From the NCBI GenBank assembly GCA_013399875.1, contig VXAZ01006395.1:16892-80891 (forward strand): 64,000 nucleotides of DNA, written 5' to 3'. The notes under the pieces are model-generated. The model did not search any database. It saw only the letters and a list, made by a program, of their open reading frames with translations, and was not told the origin of the DNA. Positions 37,251 to 48,500 of the stretch are shown here, one piece after another (position 1 is the stretch's first letter; the number at the start of each line of letters is the position of its first letter). Made by a program: the position numbers and the translations under genes. Origin of the DNA: Gymnorhina tibicen. Lineage: Eukaryota; Chordata; Aves; Passeriformes; Artamidae.

Positions 37251-37733
37251 AATATTCTTACTAGTTTCATTTTTAAGACTAGGATGGCAACAGATAATGA
37301 AGAAGAATGCCTGTGGACTCAGAGCAATACTGAATGCTTACCAAGTTTGCAAGGCAAACATTTTCAAGCTTCCAGTACACAGAACGAGAGCCAGGCCACA
37401 ATTAAGGGATGGGAACTGGACTGTCAGTAGTAGTCACCAAAAAACCCACCTTGAAGACAGGGCAGGAAATCGATTTAATACAAGCTTCTAGTTACAACAC
37501 TGTGGCTACAGGAGTGAGGTAACTGATAGATATATGGTTGAAGAAATTATATATCTGTGCCTAAGGGAGGAGTGAAGATCAAGCTCCATTATGGCAGGAA
37601 GGCTCAGTGATCCAACACCACCTTCTGTGCAGGGAAGCAAAGTTTTTCCAAGCCCACATGTGTCACTAAAGAAAGGTTGACATAATAGGCCCTGGAAACT
37701 CAGAATGTAAAATCTGATTCTTTTTCCTCACAG

Positions 37734-38143
37734 GGTTTCCTGCTGAGTCCAAATTTCATTGCAAGCTGGTATGTCAGAGAAGCTGTGGGACACAAAGTGG
37801 ATGGCTGGAACATGCTGCAGTGACAGAACCAGACTCCCAAGACAGCTGGACAGAACTGTCACTTCAAAGCTATGACAATACGCTTATGTTGAAGCAAATA
37901 AACATCTCTGCTTCCCTGCAGAGTAGCAATGATTTTACCTTTGTATTTGTCACTGGTGTAGGTGCTGCAGTACTACTTCTTTTGGTTTAGCAGTGCAGGA
38001 AAGTTACTGGAAAACTTGAAGTCATCAGAATGGCTAGTAGGAGGATGAAAGGGCTGGAAAATCAACAGTTTATAAAACTCAAGCTTGAAGATGAATGTAA
38101 GAGGGGTCTTGATCATGATGTATTAATACCTGCAGTGGACTAG
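37734..38143 (+). pseudogene. Unassigned terminal-exon-like segment of a single-pass membrane protein with in-frame TAG
   Basis: I do not recognise this protein. A strong acceptor (TTCTTTTTCCTCACAG, ending 37733) opens a phase-1 frame. It continues for 136 codons to TAG at 38141-38143, with one stop, TAG at 37988-37990. The first part has a Cys cluster (FHCKLVCQRSCG) and an N-glycosylation sequon (NIS). It then carries a hydrophobic helix, FTFVFVTGVGAAVLLLLV, directly before the TAG. After the TAG the same frame reads QCRKVTGKLEVIRMASRR and a charged tail of 50 residues. The order ectodomain, helix, CRK stop-transfer, charged tail is that of a type I membrane protein. It is either a decayed gene or a protein now ending in a hydrophobic C-terminus. 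An in-frame TGA lies 16 bases before the exon start, so the frame opens exactly at the splice site. Confidence 0.45.
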
Positions 38144-38149
38144 AAATTT

Positions 38150-40890
38150 TGTAATAAAGGGATTTCCAATTTATCTGTCAATGATGTAAGAGGATTTGAT
38201 GGATAGGAAATGGAAGGTAAGAAATTAATACCACAAGTAAGTCACATTTGAATAAGAAAGGTGACAGTGGGAACAATTTACCTATTACTTCATCACTGTT
38301 TATTTTCAATCAAAACTGAAAGGTCTTCTCAAGATAGTGTTCTAGTTCTCTTACCCTAAATAGCTGATGGTGGCCTTAGCATACAAAACATTCATATCTG
38401 TACTTTTCTGTTAAGCAAGACTGCTAACCTGCTATGACTTAACTTGCTTCTGCTACTAAATTAAAAAACAAATCCAACCCATAGTCCTTATGGATAAGGA
38501 ATTGCCTTTTTACTTTTTCTGCTTAAAACAAGGTTTCCAAGTATAACTTATGCTCAGTGACCTTGGGATTTTCCTCTTTTGTGAGCTGACAAAATGAACT
38601 AGCTTGGATTGCAAGACACTAGGTTAAACACCAGCCTTCTTGACATAAAGTCAAACTGAATTTATGCTGAATAATTTGATTGGAAATTAGATCCAATTAT
38701 CTTAAATTGGTCATTCCAGACTAACAGAGCAATAAAGGGCACTGTGTTTGTTGATGTGTTTGACCCTGATGTTACAATCATGTCAAAACATGTAAGCACT
38801 ATAATTTCAGCTTAATTCATATCGCACAGTACCCTCCCAAATGCTGTGCTCAGAACAGATGATAAAAGGGCTGTCGGCCTTTCAAACATGGGAAATCTTT
38901 CTGATCTAAAGCAGAAAATTACTTCTGAATTTTGAACTGACAGAATTTAAAAAATTGTTTTGATTGATAGAGTATGACTGTCACCAAAATCAGTATAGTC
39001 AAGGCTTTTTCATAACTGGGGGTGGTTTAATGTTCAAATATTGCCCAAAGAACAAAAGGAAAAAGACCATTAAGAAAACAACGAAATTCTTCTACAGTTC
39101 CCATCCTCATGTGAGCATAGAACCAAAAGAAATAAATGATGGGTAGCTCCTATTTCTCAAACTGTGCACAATGCTTCATATCAATAATGTAGGCATAGTA
39201 AAATTGATATGTAGCAAAATATGTTGCTGGAGAGCAACTGGCCCTGCATAGAGCTGCTTAAGTGAGTCTTTCATGAGTGGTGGCCCCTAGTACTTTAGCA
39301 CTGATGATATTATCCATGAAATCAAAATAAAAGATGAAAGTCCGTATTTGATTCCTTGATTTCCTTCTCTTTACAACTTCAAAACCTACATAAGAATTTC
39401 AAAGGAGAAATAGAGGTCTACACTCAATAGCAAGCTCGTCTTCCTTTAAAACCGTATTTTCTTACATATATTTATAATACTACCTTAACATCATACAGAT
39501 TATGAATATGACATTTTCAAAGGGCAGTTTCCATTCCATTACATATTGGGTGATCACATTCGATTTTTTTGTTTCGTTTTGTTATTTGTGTTGCAAGCCT
39601 TTCACTGGACTAATTATGCACTGGTATTTTTAAGAAAAAAATTATCCTGGAATTTTTCATAGTCGTTTCTAAAGTAGAATCTACTTTTGAGAACCTAATC
39701 TGTAGGTATGTTTGTCTGCTGTGAAGAGAGAGGTAACATAGGTAAGTGAGACAAAAGCAGAAAGGAAGAAAAACTGAACAAAACAGAATAAACCAAATCT
39801 CTCAGACTAGAACTATGTTACTGGGTCATAGCATAATCTGGAGTTGTAAATCATAAACTGTCATGAATAATCTTGTCTGTACTGAAGATGCAGTGAAGTA
39901 AATGAGAAAACTCACTAAGCCTGAGTATGGAAATTTCCTAAACCACCTGGGGTGTGCAGAGAGCATAGTCATCACCTTTCAGTTCACCATTTTTTCAGGC
40001 GTTTTAATTCCAAGGGGTATTGCAAATCCTGATAGTTTTCATTTAGCAACAAGGGCAGGGTAGAAAGCAGCAATGTTCAGTGTTTATCTGCATCACTGGA
40101 TTTATTGAAACTGCCATTTCTCTAGATCTTGTCATTACATATTTTGTTGCCAGATTACGTAACAAAGCAGCAAAACATAAGTATCTTCTAGGATATCTTC
40201 AAAAATGGTAAATTACATTGGAAAGCAGTATGATAAAGATAGGGAAAATGACCACCAAAGAGATCTGTGCCATCATTCAAAGGCAGTGTGAGAGCAGGCA
40301 GAGGTGTTCTCTCCCCGGGAGAATGGTGTTAAGTGCTGCGTGAGTGACGGTCCTCTTCACGGCTTGAGCCCCATCCTCGAAGGTGCTCTCCTTAGCATGA
40401 GTTCCCTGGAAGCTGCTGTTCACTAGCACCTCCTGGCACTACTGCTCTGCACCCCAGCCTAACTGAGCTCCAGTCTGGGCAGTGCTACAGCTGTGAAATG
40501 CCAAAGATATAATGCAGTGGGGGTGGAAACCCTGCAAGAACCACCAGTGCTGTGACTTCATGTCTGTGAGGCACCTGGTGTGCTGCCCTGTGGCACTCTG
40601 CTGCTCCACTATGTGGCACCACTGTGAACTTTCCTTTCTGTTTTAATGAAAACCAAACCAACCAACCAACCAAAACAACTAAAATAAGCAGGAATCCAGG
40701 GAAAGCCTTGCACACCTTTGCAAGCGAGGCAATGCAGCACACAATGCACGGGGCAGTCCTTGGTCAGGTGGAGGCTCACCCTGGAGCTGTGGCTGCACAG
40801 AGGGCTCAAGGCTTCACCGCTGCTGAGCCACCATTCTCCATGGGCGACCACTGCTGAGGCCCAAGCTGCTGAGGCTGTGCCCAGTTACAG
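38150..40890. other. Spacer upstream of ERMP1; no gene seen
   Basis: AT-rich to about 40.2 kb, then more GC-rich toward ERMP1. A short (AACC)n stretch lies near 40653-40675. Open frames here are short and unconvincing. Confidence 0.45.
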
Positions 40891-40897
40891 GCTCCTC

Positions 40898-41250
40898 AGG
40901 ACAAGAGAGACATGGAGCTCCTGGAGCAGGTCCAGCAGAGAGCAACAAAGATAACTAAAGAATTGGAGCATCTCACTTACGAGGAAAGGCTTAGAGACTT
41001 GGGCCTGTTCAGCCTCGAGAAGATATGACTGCAAGGGGTCCTCATCAGCGTTAAGTGTCTGAAGGGAGGGTGTCAGAGGATGGACCAGGCTCTGCTCAGT
41101 GGTGCTGAGCAACAGGACAAGAGGCAACGGGCAGAAATGATGCAAAGGAACTTCCCCCTGAACATGAGGAAGAACTTCTTTACCCTTCTTGACCATGCAC
41201 TGAAACAGAGAGGCTGTGGAGTCTCCCTCACTGGGGATACTCAAGAACAG
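40898..41250 (+). mobile_element. CR1 LINE 3' fragment running into the assembly gap
   Basis: GGTCCAGCAGAGAGCAAC, then GAGGAAAGGCTTAGAGACTT and CTGTTCAGCCTCGAGAAG, then AACATGAGGAAGAACTTCTT, are in CR1 order. The element continues into the Ns at 41251, so its 3' end is hidden. It ends within a few hundred bases of where ERMP1 should start. Confidence 0.9.
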
Positions 41251-41712
41251 NNNNNNNNNNNNNNNNNNNNNNNNNNNNNNNNNNNNNNNNNNNNNNNNNN
41301 NNNNNNNNNNNNNNNNNNNNNNNNNNNNNNNNNNNNNNNNNNNNNNNNNNNNNNNNNNNNNNNNNNNNNNNNNNNNNNNNNNNNNNNNNNNNNNNNNNNN
41401 NNNNNNNNNNNNNNNNNNNNNNNNNNNNNNNNNNNNNNNNNNNNNNNNNNNNNNNNNNNNNNNNNNNNNNNNNNNNNNNNNNNNNNNNNNNNNNNNNNNN
41501 NNNNNNNNNNNNNNNNNNNNNNNNNNNNNNNNNNNNNNNNNNNNNNNNNNNNNNNNNNNNNNNNNNNNNNNNNNNNNNNNNNNNNNNNNNNNNNNNNNNN
41601 NNNNNNNNNNNNNNNNNNNNNNNNNNNNNNNNNNNNNNNNNNNNNNNNNNNNNNNNNNNNNNNNNNNNNNNNNNNNNNNNNNNNNNNNNNNNNNNNNNNN
41701 NNNNNNNNNNNN
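41251..41712. other. Assembly gap (462 Ns), probably hiding ERMP1 exon 1 and promoter
   Basis: All bases are N. ERMP1 lacks its first coding exon in the visible sequence, about 110 residues by comparison with human length. The bases right after the gap are GC- and CpG-rich. First exons in CpG islands are a common cause of gaps in bird assemblies. The true gap length may differ from 462. Confidence 0.75.
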
Positions 41713-41885
41713 GTGGGTGGCGGTCCCTGGCAGAGGGCTCGTGTCGTGCACTGCCCTGGCGAGAGCTCGGAGCTGATAAAACAGCGCGTCCCCCGTAGTT
41801 TAGTTCTGGTAGTCTCGTGTAGTGCTCAGTGTCTCGGAAAGCTTCTTTGCAAATTTTTAGTTGTTGTGTCACCGAAACGTCGGGA
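41713..41885 (+). promoter_or_regulatory. CpG-rich flank after the gap, likely edge of the ERMP1 CpG island
   Basis: CpG dinucleotides are frequent here (CGTGTCGTG, GCGCGTCCCCCG, GAAACGTCGGG), whereas the following intron is AT-rich and CpG-poor. This fits the 3' side of a promoter CpG island within intron 1. No TATA box or start can be read. Confidence 0.45.
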
Positions 41886-42295
41886 AGCCTAAAACTATCA
41901 CTGTAATTTCAGTTTTACAGTGTTAACGTGAGGTGTATGTCTTGGTAGAAGTGTGCTTATTCAGACATTATGGAAGGGGCATGTATGCATGTACAGAACC
42001 TCGCTAAAGATAAAATCTTTAGCTTCTCTGTTCACCCTTCTGTTTGTTTTTGAATTGATATGTTCAGATCAGAAAACCAGTACGTTGGCTTAATATCATG
42101 GTAGTTAAGATAAGGAGTCCTGAGTAAAGATCAGGCCTATATGCCCATTACAAGTTACCATCTAACTGGCTTTAGTCTCTTCTGCTCACCTTGAGTTTTG
42201 AAATAGAACCATGTACAAAAATGTTACAGTTGTAGATAAGTTACATACTAAATGTTGAATGTATTGATGCTGAAGTTTTAATTTATGTCTTACAG

Positions 42296-42597
42296 GGGAT
42301 ATCTTGAAAACATTACAGCGATTGGGCCCAGAACAGTTGGAAGTCCAGAAAATGAAGTTCTTGCAGTTAACTACCTCTTAGAACAAATTAGGGGAATAGA
42401 AAGAGAAAGCACGGATGCTCACAAGATATCTGTAGACATACAGAGGCCCACAGGCTCCTTTAGCATTGACTTTTTAGGAGGCTTTACTAGTTACTATGCA
42501 AACATAACCAACGTGGTAGTGAAGCTGGAACCTCGCGGTGGAGCCGAGCATGCAGTGTTATCCAATTGTCACTTTGATTCTGTACCAAATACCCCGG
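42296..42597 (+). CDS. ERMP1: ERMP1 exon 2, start of visible peptidase domain
   Basis: This exon encodes visible residues 1-100 and part of 101. It starts [20 protein letters not shown] and contains [20 protein letters not shown]. The first metal-binding motif is NCHFDS (His92, Asp94). The acceptor is tgtcttacag and the donor is CCGG/gtaggt (phase 1). Confidence 0.97.
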
Positions 42598-45500
42598 GTA
42601 GGTCCATGTGTTTATTCCGTGTTTCTCTGTGTTACGTGAGCCGCAGAGCTTGGCTCCTGGATTTCTCTTACCAAGTAGCTGTGCTAGAATACTGCATGTG
42701 TCAACTAGTCTGTTTGGTCTCAGTGAAATTCATTGCTTAGAGTGACAGGTTGATCCTGTTAAACTCAGAATTTCACTCTGACTTTCTGTAGGCAGGAATT
42801 TACAGATGTGTGTTTAGATTTCTGGAAGGTTTGGTTTTATCTGCCTTTCTTATAATTCACTGCTTATGCATATAGTTCATGTGCTGCTTCCACCCATCAT
42901 CCAGGTCTTTTTACATACTTCTGTACTAATTTAATCCTGGCTTTCCTTTCACAGGATGCTTTGTGCCAGAGACTATGTCCATCCCCACTAACCAGTCTGT
43001 TTTCCCTTCCTTTTGCTGGTATCTCAGATTTTCAGTCTGATATGCTTAAGATGTGCCAGGTTTTTTTCTCTTCTTTCCACATTCAAAGCTCCTGTCTCAA
43101 AAGAGAGTAGTGATCAAAGGCTGGGGTACTGTTGCATTGGTAGTGTGTATATCTTTTACTGCTAGTTTGACTGTCACTTTTGTGTACTCCCTTAGTCTTG
43201 TTCCTCTACATTTTTTAAATCTAATCCTGTTAAATTATTATTGCAGCAGAGGTGTAAACTGCTTTGTAAATTTTTGGGTTTAACAGAGCCAGGAAGGTAT
43301 GGGTCCAAAACACAAAATTTGTTGTAACACTCAGCCATGGGTGTGTTTGCCTGTTATTACAGTTGAAAAACACCCACAGATGTCACTCACCAACAGTACA
43401 GCTTTTACTGGAGTTTCTTCATTTACATCCCACACAGTTATTTTATTATTTTGGTGGTGAACCTTCTGTTCTTTAGCACATGCAACTAGTCTTCATTATT
43501 AAGGAAACAGTTGAGTATTAGCTAGAGAAACAAAGCTTTTGCTGGACTCTTTCTGCTTTTTTTCTGTCAACAAATAGCATACAGAATTTCTCTTTCTCCT
43601 CAGTTGTATTTGGGCAACATGAGTTTCCAAATTAAGCTTAATAAATGCATGATTATTATACATGCTCTGTGATTGAGGAACTGCAGAAATGCTAATTACT
43701 GTATGTATAGTCTACGTATGTCTACCTAGACTTAGAATTATTTCACAAGCATAGTACTATGATTATTAAAAATTGTTTTCAAATTGATGCCCTGTGTAAA
43801 TTGTGTGTCGGTTTCTGTGGATTATAAAACAAGATTATGTTTACATCAATTATTTTCTTTACAGTTACTCAGCCACTAAAATACTTCGTCAGCCTTGCAG
43901 AGAAGTGCCAAAAAAATAAGAGTGGTTTGTATAGGATTTTACAGAAATCTGCAGAGGAGCTGGAAATCAGCCTGTGTACTTGCTCTTAATCACAAAGCAG
44001 CCTAGCCCTTTACAGCAGCAAGGAGCTGCTCTGCCTTTAGTTTCTTAGTATGCCACTTGCACATTACCTAAGCAAGAACCTTTTGTTTTCTCTTGTATTT
44101 CTCTTATCTATTTGCTTACAGCCCTTTTTTAATTACCAAAAAGGAGGGCTTTTAACCAGAATTAGCATGTCTCAAAGATCAGTGAGTAATATATTTGAAA
44201 ATCAGGTAATAAAATATAATCTGCTTGTGGTGCTTATATATACAAAATACGTGAAGCAAAACTCAGTAAATCATTGTTTTTAGAGAGCTTGACATGAGCA
44301 GTAAAGTCCTAAAATGTGTCTCTTGTTCTGATTCTACTACTCTTCAGTTTGTACTACCTATTTTGATTCTTTTCTGGTAAACTCGATGGCAAAAGCATCC
44401 TTGAAATTATCATTGCAGACATATAATGGGGGTTTCCTAGGTTACCAATATCTGCCATAAAATCTGTTGCGACCTCCTGTCAGTTTAGTTTTGTATGAAG
44501 TATTGGGGGATATTTTCTCTGCAAGTTTGTGTAATAGTCTGTGGCTAAATGGCTGCTTTTATCAGATGTAAATCTGTATGTCTCTTGAAGCCAATAACTT
44601 TTATTTTTCTTAGCCTCACAGCAAGGCAGGTAAATGACTAACCTCAGTGGTAACTATACTCCTCTGCTGAGTTTTCAATACAGCATTTAAAATAACTCAG
44701 TGTGGCTGAGAGCAGACTACTGGTAAACTGGGGTAGCGATTGAGGTCTCTTCCAACTCAGAATATTCTGTGAAATTAATGAAAATCTGTGACAATCAGGG
44801 CTTTAATCAGGTATTTGGGTGACGATCTATGGAAAGCTTTTGTCAGAACAAGGCAATAATTTCTAATAAATAGAGCAGAGAATCATGTATTGGAAAGATG
44901 TCAAATTTATTTATTCCATGCAATAAACTAAAGCTAAAATCTAGACTAAGATTTATGTTTGTATCAGGATATGTCCTTTTCATAGCAGATACACCTTAAG
45001 TTTTGCCTGGTGACAAGCTTTGGAAAAACTGCTTTTTTTTTTCTTTTATGTGTAAATTGAAGATTTTGAGCAGCTAACGGTACCTAAATAGCATGCTGAG
45101 GCCTGACCACACCATTGTCAGCATCTCAGTGCATATCAGCATCATGTGTGTAACCCAGGCCCAAAGGAATGAGGTTTAATTTCTGTTTTCTCCCAGATTT
45201 TACTTATTAGAGCAGGGTAGGGAGGTGCTATAGCTTGCACTGAAGTGAGGGAAATGGGAAAATGGAAGACTTTGACTGAAAGGTGAATGCTTAATCAAGA
45301 CAAAAAACAAGTGGGGTGTGGGAGAAGGTGTGAGATTGTAGTGTTGGATGAGGAACTCAAAGAGGACAGACTGCTGAGTTTGGAGTGAAAGGGGTTTCTG
45401 CAAGGAAGGAAGGGTGGTGAAAAGCATCTGATCATTAAAATCTTTTATGTAACATATACCTTACAGAGGCTTTTAAAGATGTGAATTCTGGTATTTCCTT

Positions 45501-48500
45501 AGCTTTATTTTGCAGTCAGCTTTATGTTACTTTGAGGTTTTGTCCTCTTAGTTGAATGCATTGTAAAAGTGTAGAATGCTTTAGGGTTACTTGTGTGGGA
45601 ATGTTACTTTTAAAAACTTGAGTGTGCTGTCAATGAAAATTACATCCTTATTTATTCATGTTGTATTTAAGAAAGTAGATAACGATCATATTGTTTGCCT
45701 AGTAACCTGGTTAATCTGCTTTTCTTGAACAGTAGTATTGCATCTGATATCTTGTAATTCACTTGCTCAACTTCTGAACATAATTTTTCTTTCAGCTGTT
45801 GCTTTCAACTAGTATAGACAGAGGGTACAAGCAGTACCAGAAAATACACTAAAGCTTGAGAGAATTGTACTGCAGTTAGATTAAGTGACTGAAATAGGAT
45901 AAACCATTTTTTTCTCTTGTCTTTGTTGCAAGTCTGCGTGTTTGTTGTAAGCCTTACTGTTTTGCTGATTATTTTAAGGTGCCAGTGATGATGCTGTTAG
46001 CTGTGCCGTGATGCTTGAAATACTTAACACACTTTCCAAATCATCAGAATCCCTGCAGCATGCTGTCATATTCTTATTTAATGGTGCAGAAGAAAATATT
46101 TTGCAGGTGAGAATATGCCAGAATTATAAATTATACATCAAAGCAGTATATTAAAACTCTGAACAAAGGAAAGATATGGCTTGTGTTTATCTCTTGAAAT
46201 ATTCATTAATTACCCATCTTTTTTGAGGAAAATGTGTACGATTTCAAAGGGAAAATTGCACTTGGATTACGAATATTGTCTGTATTAGTTTAAGTAGAAG
46301 ACTTGCATTTTCTGCATCTGTTTGTGTTATCTGCCTTGTGCAATCTTGAGTTACATGCAAACTTGAATTATGGAAAATAGCATTTAGGCTTGTCTGGTAG
46401 ATATTTGACCTATATTTTTTTGTTTTCCCATCAAGGCTAGTCATGGCTTCATTACACAACATGAGTGGGCCAAGTCAATCAGAGCTTTTATTAACCTGGA
46501 GGCAGCAGGTGTAGGAGGAAAAGAACTTGTTTTTCAAACAGGTATGAGCTTGCATTGTGTCCAGTTTCTGCACAAGGTTAATTTGATAATAAATAATGTA
46601 GACTTGAAGGAATATTGAAAGTGACCCACAAGTAAAAGACAGGAGAACCTCTGTGCCTTTTTCCCAGGCCTTTGCAGCAATTAAATTGTTCTCAGTTTTT
46701 AGATACTTCCAGGCTAAAGCACTGCCACAGAAGTTGCCTCATAGGTGGGAAGCCTGTGTAGAGCAGAATAATAGAAGTTGTGTTTCCCTTTTATGTCAAG
46801 GTAAAAAGGGGAAAAACATTTGGATAGCACATATATCTTAATACTCATACTTTCATATGTTCTATTTATTTTTCACAGCAGTTCTTTCAAAATCTTTGCA
46901 GGGAGATGTTGGCATTAGAACTCCATCTCATGCTCAGGGAGCAGGAAGAGTTCTGTGTTTTGTAGGCTGCGGTTACACCTGTGCTCCATCCTAGCTGGAC
47001 TGCAGACTTTCTTGCACTGCTGAAGCTGCTTAGCTGTTTATGTGCAGTGAATGCTTTAGGGGAGAGCCTTTTTTTCTAAACAACAGTATTGATGTGTGAT
47101 ACATACATGATGGATTGGAAGCTCAGCTAAAGGTTGTGACTTCTTCATTAATGCTGGGTCTTTTTGGGACGTGGCTTATCTGCTCTGCCACTGAACGTGG
47201 GAGGCAACAGTGGCTTGGTTTTTTTTCCCCCCAAGTGTAGCTAGTTCTTTCTCTGAAGTGTGAGTCATTCAGCCAACCTAGTTGTACTTACAATATACTC
47301 TGTGGGGCAACAGTGTTAAATGTCCAGTGAGCTACTTTGCATTATTTGTTACTATGAGGATGCATATCCTAACTGAAGTTCAAAAAAAATTTGTGGTGAA
47401 ATTTCTGCGCATCTTTTGTTAGGACCTGAGAACCCTTGGTTGGTACAAGCATATGTAGTTGCAGCGAAACATCCCTTTGCCTCTGTGGTGGCACAGGAAG
47501 TATTTCAGAGTGGCATTATCCCAGCAGATACAGACTTTCGTATCTACAGGGATTTTGGCAATGTTCCAGGTATGTTATCAAGAGATGTGTCAATACACAT
47601 TACTTTTATAACAAGAACACTGTTCCGTTGTTGACTATGTGAAGGCCCTCAAATTTGGTTTGTCTCTCACACTGAGAGGAAATTTTCCTGCTCCTTTCCT
47701 CAGGAGAGAGTTTTTAGATTGAGTTTGTCACGTAGTTCGCTGGTGATGTTTTTAGACGACTGGTGTTTTCCAGAAAGAAACTACGTGGTAGAAAAGTTTC
47801 TTGAAAATCAGGAAAATACTCCAGGAATTAACAGCACTCTATTAAATATTTTGTTTTGAAATATTTTGGTGCATGATGCTAATAACCTGCTTGCAGGAAT
47901 GAAATGTCTGTATTTAATGGATAAACCAAAATAATCTTTTTTAGAGATAGTGACATAGTCATTAATGCATTTTCATTACCCTTGGGTTTTGTTTGGTTGG
48001 GGGTTTTTGTTGTTGTTGGTCTTGCTGTTGTTGTTTCTGTTTGATTGTTGTGGTTTTGGTTTTTTTTCTTACTGGTGGTGTTGTTTTGTTTGGGGGATTT
48101 GGTTGCTTGGCTTTTGGGGGATTTTGGCAGGTTTTGTTTGGTTTTTTCCACAATCAAGCACAGGACAGAAGCTTTTTAGTTTTGCTGATCTGTTTACAGT
48201 TTGCTATCCTTTCCGTTGAGAATGACCAGCGGGAAAGAAATGTGAAATGTCCACTCAGTGTGAATACAATTCAAAAGACTGTAAACTTCTGTAAAATCCT
48301 TGTTGTCCTGGACAGGTTGTCACTGGAGTCACTTTCAAGAAAAGTGGTATTTCTGAATTGATTGTTAGTACAAAGCAGTTGTTCTGGCATATTCTGTACT
48401 GTTCTGAAGTACGCTTCTAGCTTGAAACTAAAGTAGCTGATTTTGTACAATGTATTCTTTGTTCAGAATCGTACCTGGATGGTAAATGATTTCTCACTGA

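Noticed and set aside
37988..37999. Programmed stop readthrough at the TAG in the membrane exon
   Set aside because: The following codons (CAG TGC) do not match the known UAG CAR YYA readthrough context, so I do not claim it.
40885..41892. Long open frames of 186-288 codons on both strands
   Set aside because: They are open only because they run through the 462-N gap; the readable ends are CR1 or GC-rich flank.
47879..48361. Open frames of 63-122 codons around 48 kb on both strands
   Set aside because: The products are low-complexity (Cys/Leu/Phe/Gly or Lys/Asn/Gln/Thr/Pro) and derive from the G/T-rich tract.
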